Part shown: positions 1 to 7,335 of the stretch, piece by piece
Numbering within the stretch: the stretch's first letter is position 1
Layout: each line of letters begins with the position of its first letter
Source: Erysipelotrichaceae bacterium
Lineage (GTDB): Bacteria > Bacillota_I > Bacilli_A > Erysipelotrichales > Erysipelotrichaceae
Direction of reading: 5' to 3'
NCBI GenBank assembly: GCA_030523555.1
Contig: JAUNIH010000013.1
Location: 1-35,364, forward strand
Length of the DNA stretch: 35,364 nt
The notes under the pieces: model-generated
Databases searched by the model: none
Seen by the model: only the letters and a program-made list of their open reading frames with translations
Told to the model about the DNA's origin: nothing
Translations under genes and position numbers: made by a program

Positions 1-84
1 TCGCAGAAATCTTCCCGGTTCATAATTTGTCTTAATTAAGTTGGTAGATAATCTATTTTTAGAAATATAAACAATATTTTAGAG

Positions 85-112
85 AATAAAAAAATCTGGC
101 ATAAACCAGATT
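85..112 (-). terminator. Terminator of the DUF402 gene
   Basis: Read on the minus strand, AATCTGG and CCAGATT form a 7 bp stem around a 6 nt loop, followed by a T-rich run. The TAA stop of the DUF402 gene lies inside the stem. Nothing else was recognised in bases 1-84. Confidence 0.8.
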
Positions 113-674
113 AGTTTTTATCTACCAGATCCATCGTCTTTTCATCAAAGACCATACGGAAATATTTCATAATATAGTCATTGATATAAGAGAAATCAAA
201 TGGATATTTATTATCTTCTACCATATCAATCAGTTCATTCTTGGCAGCTACACATATCTCTCTGATATCATCGGGATAGTTCATCTTCTGACAGTGATAG
301 GCAAACTCATTTTCATCGAGTACCATATACGCATTGTCAGGAAATACTTTGACATCCAGATCATAATCGATATTCTTGATGGCTTCTCCATCATAGATAC
401 TTGGTGAAGCGATATTGCAGTAATAATAGATACCGGTTTTTCTGACCATGGAGATAACGTTATACCATTTCTTTGTATAGTAGAAACAGATTGCCGGTTC
501 TTTAGTCAGCCATTTTCTTCCATCATCTTCTACAACCCAGGAGTGATCAGTCACCACTACGTAACAGTCATCACTCACATCTATAACCAGCGCTTTAGAC
601 CAGGTACGATGAAGTTTTCCATCATGTTTGTATGACTGGACATAGACACTGTCACCAACTTTAATTTCTTCCAT
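111..674 (-). CDS. DUF402 family protein, probable nucleoside tri/diphosphatase
   Basis: This 187-residue protein matches the DUF402 family of low-GC Gram-positives in length and in its pattern of aromatic and acidic residues (for example DHSWVVEDDGRKW and YYYCNIASPS). Characterised relatives (staphylococcal Ntdp) hydrolyse nucleoside tri- and diphosphates with divalent metal; the activity here is inferred from family resemblance only. No signal peptide or membrane segment is seen, so it should be cytosolic. It is a single-gene unit: it has its own terminator and a TATAAT box at 682-687, 7 nt before the ATG. No Shine-Dalgarno precedes the ATG, which suggests a leaderless mRNA. Confidence 0.75.
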   Translation of the reverse strand: MEEIKVGDSVYVQSYKHDGKLHRTWSKALVIDVSDDCYVVVTDHSWVVEDDGRKWLTKEPAICFYYTKKWYNVISMVRKTGIYYYCNIASPSIYDGEAIKNIDYDLDVKVFPDNAYMVLDENEFAYHCQKMNYPDDIREICVAAKNELIDMVEDNKYPFDFSYINDYIMKYFRMVFDEKTMDLVDKN

Positions 675-681
675 GCTTAAT

Positions 682-687
682 ATTATA
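682..687 (-). promoter_or_regulatory. -10 box of the DUF402 gene, leaderless arrangement
   Basis: TATAAT ends 7 nt before the ATG, so transcription should begin at or next to the start codon. A weak -35-like TAGAAA lies 17 nt upstream. The same TAGAAA-17 nt-TATAAT combination precedes coaX at the other end of the window. Confidence 0.55.
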
Positions 688-721
688 TCTATTTGTCATA
701 TATATTTCTATATGGATATGA

Positions 722-1336
722 TCAGTCAATTCTGCTGCAGATAATTATCATTACCCCTTCTTCCTTATAGATCCTTATAGTATCATCTTTCCATTCATTA
801 CTCTGTCCTATAGGATAATAATTGTATATATTAAAATCTTTAATATTATATCTGGCACCTTCTATCGTAACCTTTGAAAGTTTATCTGCCGCAAATAAAG
901 ACAAAGAATACCCTTCTATTCTGTCTAATACAATTTCATTTTTATCAGTAATGATAAACATATTATTATCATCTGACATATATGTACTTATACCGTTATG
1001 TGCTCCATAGATGGCTGCCTGTATAGTGGCGATAAAATGATCCATCCTGCTTCCAAAGCAGCAGTATAGATATATTTCATCATAATTATGATTGACACAG
1101 TATCTGTAGGCGTGCATTGTATCTGTATCATCTTTTTCTTCAGGAAGAATTTCTGTTTCAATATCTTCAGGAAGTTTACCTGTGTATGAATCAAAATCCC
1201 CTATAAGAAGATCAGGAATGATACTGTCCTTAAGACAGTATTCATATCCCTTATCACAGGCGATAATAAAATCACATTTTCCAATGTCTTTTATTTCCTG
1301 ATATTTTCCTCCTGTAATGATTGCACACCTTTTCAT
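722..1336 (-). CDS. thiN: Thiamine pyrophosphokinase
   Basis: This 204-residue protein transfers pyrophosphate from ATP to thiamine, giving the cofactor TPP. The N-terminal half carries the family hallmarks: an ACDKGYEYCL segment, LLIGDFDSYTG, and DDTDTMHAYRYC, which match the ATP/Mg-binding aspartates of thiamine pyrophosphokinases. The C-terminal half has the smaller thiamine-binding sandwich. It follows thiT with 2 nt between stop and start and has no clear Shine-Dalgarno of its own, so translation is probably coupled to thiT. With ThiT it forms a complete salvage route: import of thiamine and conversion to TPP, which then feeds back on the upstream riboswitch. Confidence 0.92.
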   Translation of the reverse strand: MKRCAIITGGKYQEIKDIGKCDFIIACDKGYEYCLKDSIIPDLLIGDFDSYTGKLPEDIETEILPEEKDDTDTMHAYRYCVNHNYDEIYLYCCFGSRMDHFIATIQAAIYGAHNGISTYMSDDNNMFIITDKNEIVLDRIEGYSLSLFAADKLSKVTIEGARYNIKDFNIYNYYPIGQSNEWKDDTIRIYKEEGVMIIICSRID

Positions 1337-1338
1337 TT

Positions 1339-1923
1339 CTATAATGGTTTATCTACTTTCTTTTCAAACGCCTTGTATAGGATCGGCATCACAATTACCA
1401 GCATTACCAGTGTTGGAATACCATAGCTTAAATTGTATTGTACAGAGAATGCCCAGGCAGCAGCTGTACCAATATCACTGGCATCAACCCAGCAGTATAC
1501 ACCTGATATAACCTGACATAATATTCTTACTGCCATACAGATGACGATACCTATTTCAAGCTGAATGATATCTGTCTTATCATCCGTCTTCTTCATAAAG
1601 AATGATGCGGCACCCATAATAACTACCGGAATAAGATAGTCACACACAAATCCCAGGATTGGTGAATATGGCGCAAAGTATAATCTGGTAGCCCCAATCG
1701 CAACTGAAGCCACAAACTGGATAAGCCCCGTAACTATACCCCACTTTACTCCCAGATGAATAGACGCAAAGACCATCGGTATCAAAGAAATATCAATTGA
1801 TCCCCCGTTCGCCCAGATCGATGTAAAAGGAATAAAATCCTTTACAAAATCAAGCACAATAGCCAGCGCTGCATAAAGCGCAACAAACACCATAATTCTG
1901 GTAGTTCTTGACATGTTACTCAT
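1339..1923 (-). CDS. thiT: ECF transporter thiamine-binding S-component ThiT
   Basis: This 194-residue, very hydrophobic protein has about six membrane segments and matches the ThiT family in length. It begins with RTTRIMVFVALYAALAIVLD, the AxxxA-type helix by which S-components dock on the shared EcfT subunit. The segment WANGGSIDISLIPMVFAS corresponds to the thiamine transporter signature. It captures thiamine and needs the EcfAA'T module, which is not encoded in this window. It is first in a two-gene unit with thiN and lies directly behind a TPP riboswitch. The start ATG has a GGAGGTG Shine-Dalgarno at 1931-1937. Confidence 0.93.
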   Translation of the reverse strand: MSNMSRTTRIMVFVALYAALAIVLDFVKDFIPFTSIWANGGSIDISLIPMVFASIHLGVKWGIVTGLIQFVASVAIGATRLYFAPYSPILGFVCDYLIPVVIMGAASFFMKKTDDKTDIIQLEIGIVICMAVRILCQVISGVYCWVDASDIGTAAAWAFSVQYNLSYGIPTLVMLVIVMPILYKAFEKKVDKPL

Positions 1924-1945
1924 AAAAAAACACCTCCATAAACAA

Positions 1946-2019
1946 AAGGTGCCTATCCCTACGCTAGCATTACCTAGATCAGGTTACGGGTATGATCTCA
2001 GCCAATATAGTGGCACCCC
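1946..2019 (-). ncRNA. TPP riboswitch (THI element)
   Basis: The minus strand carries the conserved thi-box in order: GGGGTGCC (P1, 5' side), GGCTGAGATCATACCC, ACCTGATCTAGGTAATGC, AGCGTAGGGA, and GGCACC (P1, 3' side). This is the canonical TPP aptamer. The 3' strand of P1 ends about 8 nt before the thiT Shine-Dalgarno. A second pairing, CACCTT with GAGGTG, would hide the Shine-Dalgarno and is followed by seven Ts. It competes with P1, so the simple reading would be an ON switch, opposite to most TPP switches; the regulatory sign cannot be settled from sequence. Confidence 0.95.
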
Positions 2020-2024
2020 ACAAA

Positions 2025-2903
2025 TCAATTATAATACAGATTATCAAAGATGGTGAAACAATCTTCGTAATGGAAATACTCACGGTTTATCGGTGAACCA
2101 CCCATAGCGTTAGTCAGTATCAGAAGATAGGAATGATAATTGTGCTTGTATAAGAGAACTATACTCTGTCCGGATTCAGGAGTATATCCGGTCTTGCCAC
2201 CTATTACCCACATACCTGTAGTTCCGGCATAGTTTGTGGTTGAATAGACCGTCAGTTTACTGTCTATATAATGATAACGGCTTCCAATAATTTCTCTTCC
2301 CTTTTCAAAAGTCAGAATATCCATCACTACCGTATAGATATCATCAATACAGGTATATAAATCCGGATCGTGCAGACCGGTAGTATTGGTAAAATGTGAA
2401 GACTTCAAACCAAGTTCTGCACATCTTTCATTCACAAGATCAACAAGACTGACATTAAAATTTCTTGTATAGTAATCTTCTATGGCTAAAGCCGCATCCC
2501 CACCCGATGGCAGTATCAGAGCATATAAAAGATCTTCCATCGTATATTCCTGATCAACATATAATCCGGCCAAAGAAGAATCTTCTTCAATGAGCCACAT
2601 GAATTCATCATGATCAATATATGATGTACCAGACAGATCATCAAGAGTATTGAGAACAGTATCAAGCACAAACAGTTTGGCCAAAGATGCAGGATATATG
2701 ACATCACTTGTATTATGTCTGTATAAAACCTCAAAATCAGACATATCCGCCAATAGATAATGATCACTGTGCGTCACAAAATCAAAAGACTTTTCTTCAA
2801 TATCCTTCATGACATTGATATTTTCTGCATTATAAGAAACAGACGTTTTTGAACACGCCGTCAGTAATATACATAATAATAACAATACTATCTTCTTTTT
2901 CAT
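2025..2903 (-). CDS. D-alanyl-D-alanine carboxypeptidase-like lipoprotein
   Basis: This is a serine peptidase of the PBP5/DacF type, expected to trim D-Ala from peptidoglycan stem peptides outside the cell. The 292-residue product begins with a lipoprotein signal ending in the lipobox LTAC (Cys17), so it should be lipid-anchored. Active-site motifs are present in order: SLAK (Ser73, Lys76), SGG (133-135) in place of the usual SxN, and KTG (237-239). It is shorter than classical DacA/DacF proteins and ends soon after KTG, lacking their C-terminal beta domain and amphipathic anchor. Its ATG overlaps the recO stop (TAATG), so it is the last gene of the ybeY-era-recO operon. Confidence 0.88.
   Translation of the reverse strand: MKKKIVLLLLCILLTACSKTSVSYNAENINVMKDIEEKSFDFVTHSDHYLLADMSDFEVLYRHNTSDVIYPASLAKLFVLDTVLNTLDDLSGTSYIDHDEFMWLIEEDSSLAGLYVDQEYTMEDLLYALILPSGGDAALAIEDYYTRNFNVSLVDLVNERCAELGLKSSHFTNTTGLHDPDLYTCIDDIYTVVMDILTFEKGREIIGSRYHYIDSKLTVYSTTNYAGTTGMWVIGGKTGYTPESGQSIVLLYKHNYHSYLLILTNAMGGSPINREYFHYEDCFTIFDNLYYN
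2028..2033 (-). promoter_or_regulatory. Probable -10 box for the TPP riboswitch and thiTN
   Basis: The last two sense codons of the carboxypeptidase gene (TAT AAT, then TGA) form a perfect TATAAT. Initiation 6-8 nt downstream would place +1 right at the 5' edge of the TPP aptamer. No good -35 is seen 16-18 nt upstream, so the promoter is plausible rather than proven. Confidence 0.5.
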
Positions 2904-3598
2904 TACAGTGTTTTATAGAAATTATAGGACTTCAGATTTACCCCTGTATTATCGATCATAAAATCACACAGCATTCCAAAATCCTTTAAGTCATAATCAA
3001 AGTCTTTAAGAATATCGTAATGTTCAAAACTTCCCTTGATGACAAGTCTGAACTTTTTAAGGTGATCTACTTGTAGAGGTTCAAGACCACTCAGATGATC
3101 ATTACAAACAAATCCTCCGTTTTTATTGGATAAAGATACCACCTGTTTCCTGTTACAGATAACGCATCCATCAACATAAGGTGTAATACCAAAATTCTTT
3201 ATCAGATATGAAAGATACATGGAACCCAATAGATATCTGTTTTCTTTATTCATCTTTTCAAAGACAAACATCAGACTTTCATAATCCACGAATTCCTTAT
3301 ATTTTAAAGTCAGTTCAACGATGATATTTTTAAATGACATATACATCAGATCATCATTTTCATAATATGAATTCAGAAGTTTTGATCCGTGAACCGTATA
3401 TATGTTTTTATTATCCTTATAATCAATAATGAATTCATATGAACATAAAGGCATAAAATGATTCTTTGAACTTATCTTCTTAGATGATTTGCCGATAAGC
3501 GTCAGCATTCCATACTCTTTACTTATAACCTGCATCATGCAGTCAGCTTCTTTATAGTCACTGATGGACAAGATAAATCCATGCAGCTTATCATTCAT
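2903..3598 (-). CDS. recO: DNA repair protein RecO
   Basis: RecO works with RecF and RecR in loading RecA at single-strand gaps and anneals SSB-coated strands. The 231-residue product has the N-terminal OB-fold start (LHGFILSISDYKEADCMMQV, then GMLTLIGKSSKK), a helical centre, and a treble-clef zinc motif: CVICNRK at about residues 140-146 and GGFVCNDH shortly after. A GGGAGATCAGG Shine-Dalgarno precedes the ATG. It overlaps era by 8 nt; era-recO adjacency is a conserved arrangement in Bacillota and supports the call. Confidence 0.95.
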   Translation of the reverse strand: MNDKLHGFILSISDYKEADCMMQVISKEYGMLTLIGKSSKKISSKNHFMPLCSYEFIIDYKDNKNIYTVHGSKLLNSYYENDDLMYMSFKNIIVELTLKYKEFVDYESLMFVFEKMNKENRYLLGSMYLSYLIKNFGITPYVDGCVICNRKQVVSLSNKNGGFVCNDHLSGLEPLQVDHLKKFRLVIKGSFEHYDILKDFDYDLKDFGMLCDFMIDNTGVNLKSYNFYKTL

Positions 3599-4487
3599 CC
3601 TGATCTCCCTTGAAATATCCCAGATTGAAGAGCTGTTTCTGGGAATTCAGCCAGTCTTCCTGAACCTTCACAAACAACGACAGCATAATCCTCTTACCAT
3701 CAAAGAGTCTTGAAATATCACTTGATGCCTGCTGATTTATCTTTTTTAACATCGCTCCACTCTTACCGATGATAATACCTTTATGGCTTTGTTTATTACA
3801 GATGATTGTGGCATCAATATAGACCTTGGAAGTCTTTTCTTTGATACTGTCTATCTGACAGGCTACAAGATGAGGAACCTCTTCTTCCATATTCAGAATA
3901 ATCTTTTCTCTGATCATTTCCGCAATCTGGAAATCAAGATTCATATTGGTTCTTACATCTTCAGGATAGTACATGATATCATCCTTAAGATATTTTTTAG
4001 ACACATCAAGAAGTTCTTCAAGATTATCCTTATTCTTCGCGCTGATAGGAATAATCTCCGCGAAGTCATAATTTTTAGATGCATATTCAAGACGTTCAAT
4101 AAGCGTCTTATTATCAAGTTCATCTATCTTGTTTAACAGTAAAAAGATCGGTGAATCATAGGCCTTGAGTTTCTCAATGATTTCATTGTCTTCTTTCTGT
4201 AATCCCTTATAGCCATCAACGATATAGTAGATGACATCTACCCCTGCCGCCTGAGACATCGCTTCCTTGTTCATATAGGAACCCAGAGCGGTTTTGGCTT
4301 CATGAATGCCTGGCGTATCGATAAAGACAATCTGACAGTCTTCTTCATTTAAAATTCCCAGAATGGCATTTCTTGTCGTCTGAGCCTTATGGGTCGCAAT
4401 CGCAATCTTCTGTCCAATCAGGGCATTTATTAAAGTTGATTTACCGGCATTTGGTTTACCGATTATCGCTATAAAACCTGATTTCAT
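3591..4487 (-). CDS. era: GTPase Era, 30S ribosome assembly factor
   Basis: Era binds the 3' end of 16S rRNA and assists 30S maturation. The 298-residue protein has the full G domain: G1 GKPNAGKST near the N-terminus, switch region with KAQTTRNAI, G3 DTPGIHE, and G4 NKIDE. The C-terminal KH domain includes HKGIIIGKSGAMLKKI, the GxxG-type RNA-binding loop. The length is typical. A GGAGG site sits 10 nt before the ATG, inside the end of cdd, whose stop overlaps the era start by 4 nt. Confidence 0.98.
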   Translation of the reverse strand: MKSGFIAIIGKPNAGKSTLINALIGQKIAIATHKAQTTRNAILGILNEEDCQIVFIDTPGIHEAKTALGSYMNKEAMSQAAGVDVIYYIVDGYKGLQKEDNEIIEKLKAYDSPIFLLLNKIDELDNKTLIERLEYASKNYDFAEIIPISAKNKDNLEELLDVSKKYLKDDIMYYPEDVRTNMNLDFQIAEMIREKIILNMEEEVPHLVACQIDSIKEKTSKVYIDATIICNKQSHKGIIIGKSGAMLKKINQQASSDISRLFDGKRIMLSLFVKVQEDWLNSQKQLFNLGYFKGDQDE

Positions 4488-4885
4488 AGATCAAGATCCT
4501 CCACACTGAAATCATATGGCAGCATCTCCATAACATTTGTTTCTCTACTTTCAATACCATTGGAAAGAATGATAGGTGTATCAGCGTTTAACAGTTCAGA
4601 TAAAACCTGTCGGCATATACCACAGCACGAACCAAGTCTTTTGCCATCAGATACTATCGCAACCATTTCAATATCATCCTTGCGGTATCCGTATGAATAA
4701 GCCGCGTAGACGGCACTTCTTTCGCCGCAGTTGGTTGCCCCGTATGAGGCATTTTCAATATTGGCACCATAGAAGGTTCTTCCATCCTTACACAATACAC
4801 ATGCGCCTACATGATATCTTGAATATGGTGCATAGGCATTCTTCATCGCTTTGAAGGCTTCATTTACCAGTTCTTCTTTACTCAT
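4484..4885 (-). CDS. cdd: Cytidine deaminase
   Basis: This homotetrameric zinc enzyme converts (deoxy)cytidine to (deoxy)uridine in pyrimidine salvage. The 133-residue product has TNCGERSAV (zinc ligand Cys53 and catalytic Glu55) and SCCGICRQ (zinc ligands Cys88 and Cys91), with the nucleoside-binding stretch GANIENASYG upstream. The start at 4885 is chosen because AGGAG lies 6-7 nt before it and the ATG overlaps the dgkA stop as ATGA; an upstream in-frame Met (4915) would add ten non-family residues. Cdd between dgkA and era is a classic Bacillota order. Confidence 0.96.
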   Translation of the reverse strand: MSKEELVNEAFKAMKNAYAPYSRYHVGACVLCKDGRTFYGANIENASYGATNCGERSAVYAAYSYGYRKDDIEMVAIVSDGKRLGSCCGICRQVLSELLNADTPIILSNGIESRETNVMEMLPYDFSVEDLDL

Positions 4886-5214
4886 AATATTCTCCTGAAT
4901 ACACAGAACAGACATACAGCAAGAGCCATAAGGGAACTTGCCAGTACTGCTCCACTGGACAGATCTTTTATCAGTTTGATATCCGTATCATATTCCTTAT
5001 TAAGATAATCACCAATCTTTTCAACAGCCGTATTCATAATCTCCGTTGTGATTACCATTCCAATACACACTATAAAAGCCAGCCATTCATAATAATCAAG
5101 TTTAATTATTATTCCTCCAATAACCGCCATAACACCAAGAATAAGCTGTATTCTTACAGCCTTATGATTTATGGCATCTATCAGCCCTTCAAAAGATACT
5201 TTGAATTTATTCAT
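4882..5214 (-). CDS. dgkA: Diacylglycerol/undecaprenol kinase
   Basis: This 110-residue integral membrane kinase belongs to the DgkA family; Gram-positive members mainly phosphorylate undecaprenol and so recycle the lipid carrier for wall polymers. Three membrane helices are visible. The catalytic signature is TEIMNTAVEKIGD, matching the E-x(2)-NTA-x-E core. It overlaps ybeY upstream and cdd downstream by 4 nt each (ATGA), pointing to coupled translation within one operon. Confidence 0.94.
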   Translation of the reverse strand: MNKFKVSFEGLIDAINHKAVRIQLILGVMAVIGGIIIKLDYYEWLAFIVCIGMVITTEIMNTAVEKIGDYLNKEYDTDIKLIKDLSSGAVLASSLMALAVCLFCVFRRIL

Positions 5215-5654
5215 TTCAGATTCCCTACTATTTTCTTCTGCAGTTCAAACATCACTTTTTCATCTTTTTCATTCATATGATCATAACCGAAAAGATGAAG
5301 TAATCCATGCACAAAAAGAAACACAAATTCTCTTTCCACAGAATGCCCATATTCATCAGCCTGAGACAGCACTCTTCTTCTGTTGATAAAGATATCTCCC
5401 AGTTCTATTTCATCTTCATATTCAACAACACTTTCATTATCCAGCAGGGCAAAAGATATGACATCTGTTACCTTATCGATATTACGGTAATCACGATTGA
5501 TGCGATGTATACTTACAGGTCCGACAATAATTAAAGAAAGTACATATTCATCTTTCTTTCCCAGTACCCTGAGTGTCTTCTTATAATACTTATCAAGTAA
5601 TGGATAGTATTCTTCTAAGTCTTTATATTTTGTCTGATTGATAATATTAATCAT
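5211..5654 (-). CDS. ybeY: Endoribonuclease YbeY (rRNA maturation)
   Basis: YbeY is a zinc-dependent single-strand endoribonuclease needed for 16S rRNA 3' maturation and ribosome quality control. The 147-residue product contains the diagnostic zinc motif HGLLHLFGYDH (H-x3-H-x5-H) near its C-terminus, and the family segment DKVTDVISFAL, ELGDIFI in the middle. An AAGGTG Shine-Dalgarno lies a few nt before the ATG. The gene overlaps the SIS gene stop by 4 nt (ATGA). Confidence 0.97.
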   Translation of the reverse strand: MINIINQTKYKDLEEYYPLLDKYYKKTLRVLGKKDEYVLSLIIVGPVSIHRINRDYRNIDKVTDVISFALLDNESVVEYEDEIELGDIFINRRRVLSQADEYGHSVEREFVFLFVHGLLHLFGYDHMNEKDEKVMFELQKKIVGNLK

Positions 5655-6772
5655 TGATTCACCTTCTGCAGATCCATAAAAAGATTATTTCGTGATTTGG
5701 AAGCGACCGCATTTTCCTTCTTGAATTTCTTGATGTTTTCATGAGGCTCAAAGTTATTGGTATTAACGGTCATGAGATACGCCAGAGTTTCAACACAAGC
5801 CAGTTTATACAGAACACTCGTATGACAACTTGTTTCTTCAGTGCTTCTGAAACTTTTATCATCTTCATAGTCCTTAGAGTTACTTATCACAAAAGTTTTA
5901 TCTGTAACAGTTCTGTTGGCATTAGCGATATCAATACTTCTTTTTGTAGAAGGATTGGTATTATTGTCTATGACTATTACCAGTGTATCGGGATTGGTGG
6001 CATACATCGGTCCATGCAGGAATTCTTCTGTTTCAACCGGATATGCCGTAATACAGTTAGTCTCCGCTATCTTTAATGCCCCTTCTAATGCCACACCAAA
6101 GCTTGGGCCTGTACCTAAAACATAGATATTGTTTTTCTTTATAAAGATATCCTTATTGAGTTCAAACTTTCTGATTGTTTCATCCACCATCTTCGGATGA
6201 ATATCCATCGTCTTCTTTAATTCTTCCGTCTGAATATTATATATATCTTCACTGATGATATTTTTCTTTAAAGATGTCTCCAGCCCAAACAACATCATAA
6301 ACAGCGCCAGGGTCACAACACCCTTGGTGACAAAACCGATCTTTTCTTCCCCAACACCCCAGTTGATTAAAAGATCTGTATATTCTTTAAGATCACAGTC
6401 ATCTCTTCCGACTATGCCGACTGTCTTATAACCCTTTTCTTTTATCATCTTCGCTGCAGCAATCGTGTTGGTTGAACATCCTGACTGTGACACGAACATA
6501 AACAGTGAATTATCAAGATACTGAAATTCATATGATGTAAAAGTAAACGGTGTAACGATCTTTACTTCGCACTGAAGATATTTGCGCATATATGTTCTCG
6601 CACACATGCATCCGTTATATGAAGAACCGCTCGCAACAATAACGATATTTTCATATCCGCCTTCAATATAAAAATCTCTCAGTCTTCCGACAAGATTCTT
6701 GGAATTTTCTATATTATGCAATACTGTAACAGGCGTTTCCCTGATATAGTCCATCATAGTAATATCGCTCAT
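5651..6772 (-). CDS. Double-SIS sugar phosphate isomerase/deglycase family protein
   Basis: The 373-residue protein has two SIS (sugar isomerase) domains. The first contains VASGSSYNG and SQSGCSTNT, the second LGTGPSFGVALEGALKIAE and EEFLHGP, like the isomerase half of GlmS, without a glutaminase domain. Relatives include FrlB-type deglycases and AgaS-type deaminases acting on amino-sugar or glycated-amino-acid phosphates. The substrate cannot be read from sequence. It is the first gene of the ybeY-era-recO operon, an unusual place for a catabolic enzyme. A good Shine-Dalgarno (GGAGATGGAG) precedes the ATG. Confidence 0.85.
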   Translation of the reverse strand: MSDITMMDYIRETPVTVLHNIENSKNLVGRLRDFYIEGGYENIVIVASGSSYNGCMCARTYMRKYLQCEVKIVTPFTFTSYEFQYLDNSLFMFVSQSGCSTNTIAAAKMIKEKGYKTVGIVGRDDCDLKEYTDLLINWGVGEEKIGFVTKGVVTLALFMMLFGLETSLKKNIISEDIYNIQTEELKKTMDIHPKMVDETIRKFELNKDIFIKKNNIYVLGTGPSFGVALEGALKIAETNCITAYPVETEEFLHGPMYATNPDTLVIVIDNNTNPSTKRSIDIANANRTVTDKTFVISNSKDYEDDKSFRSTEETSCHTSVLYKLACVETLAYLMTVNTNNFEPHENIKKFKKENAVASKSRNNLFMDLQKVNQ

Positions 6773-6794
6773 ATTTTCTCCATCTCCAATATAA

Positions 6795-6824
6795 ATTATA
6801 AATAAAAAAGATATCTTATCTCAA
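6795..6824 (-). promoter_or_regulatory. Promoter of the SIS-ybeY-dgkA-cdd-era-recO operon
   Basis: On the minus strand TTGAGA (6819-6824) and TATAAT (6795-6800) are separated by 18 nt. The -35 box lies just downstream of the NUDIX gene stop codon. The leader to the SIS start codon is about 17 nt and carries a Shine-Dalgarno. Confidence 0.75.
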
Positions 6825-7211
6825 ATGCTCCCTTACTCGGTCCACTACCTTAAGATCATCCTTAAGCCAGTCTACACTGTAGAGTTCTTCATATGATAAC
6901 CATCTGTAGTCTTCGTGTTCTACAAGTTCCATTTCCCCTTTCTTTAAGGAACAGATATAACATTTCATATATAGATGAAACTCAGGATAATCTTCTTCAA
7001 CATCCATCAGAAATTCATCAACTTCAATATCCATTTTCAGTTCTTCTCTGATTTCTCTTTTTAAAGCTTCTTCAGGTGCTTCGCCTTCCTCTATTTTTCC
7101 GCCCGGAAATTCCCAGCCGCCCTTATATGCCCCATAGCCTCTTTGACAGCTTAAAACCCTGTCTTTATTAATGATAATAGCTGCCACTACATTTACTGTT
7201 TTATAGTTCAT
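6816..7211 (-). CDS. NUDIX hydrolase, MutT-like
   Basis: This protein of about 131 residues carries a perfect NUDIX box (GGKIEEGEAPEE, then REIREEL). The context VVAAIIINKDRVLSCQRG resembles MutT-type 8-oxo-dGTP diphosphatases that cleanse the nucleotide pool; the exact substrate is inferred. The start at 7211 (MNYKTVNVV) is preferred to the upstream Met at 7250 because family alignment begins there and because TATAAT at 7219-7224 lies only 7 nt before it. The longer version would need transcription from further upstream. There is no Shine-Dalgarno, so the mRNA is probably leaderless. It is divergent from htpG. Confidence 0.85.
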   Translation of the reverse strand: MNYKTVNVVAAIIINKDRVLSCQRGYGAYKGGWEFPGGKIEEGEAPEEALKREIREELKMDIEVDEFLMDVEEDYPEFHLYMKCYICSLKKGEMELVEHEDYRWLSYEELYSVDWLKDDLKVVDRVREHLR

Positions 7212-7218
7212 CAATGTT

Positions 7219-7224
7219 ATTATA
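7219..7224 (-). promoter_or_regulatory. -10 box of the NUDIX gene, leaderless arrangement
   Basis: TATAAT followed by AACATTG and then ATG. No Shine-Dalgarno is possible in 7 nt without purines next to the start. No convincing -35 is seen. Confidence 0.5.
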
Positions 7225-7254
7225 CATCGGCAGAATATATGATATTTCATACTC

Positions 7255-7283
7255 TTGCGAAGATAATTATTTAGTGTTATTAT
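7255..7283 (+). promoter_or_regulatory. htpG promoter
   Basis: TTGCGA (7255-7260) and TATTAT (7278-7283) have a 17 nt spacer, an ordinary vegetative sigma-A-type promoter. The predicted start site is near 7290, inside the CIRCE operator. Confidence 0.7.
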
Positions 7284-7286
7284 AAT

Positions 7287-7313
7287 TTAGCAATCTCCAG
7301 TAGAGAGTGCTAA
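7287..7313 (+). promoter_or_regulatory. CIRCE operator (HrcA binding site) of htpG
   Basis: TTAGCAATC and GAGTGCTAA flank a 9 nt spacer (TCCAGTAGA). This is the CIRCE inverted repeat with a single mismatch in the left arm. It covers the predicted transcription start, so HrcA bound here would block htpG initiation and release it on heat shock. hrcA itself is not in the window. Confidence 0.93.
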
Positions 7314-7335
7314 ATGCGTGCTAAAAGGAGGACTT

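Noticed and set aside
822-1010. Plus-strand open frames opposite thiN, era, cdd, dnaE and others
   Set aside because: They are antisense shadows of well-supported genes, without ribosome sites or recognisable domains.
4484-4915. Longer cdd start at 4915
   Set aside because: The extra residues are not seen in the family, and the internal ATG at 4885 has AGGAG and an ATGA overlap with dgkA.
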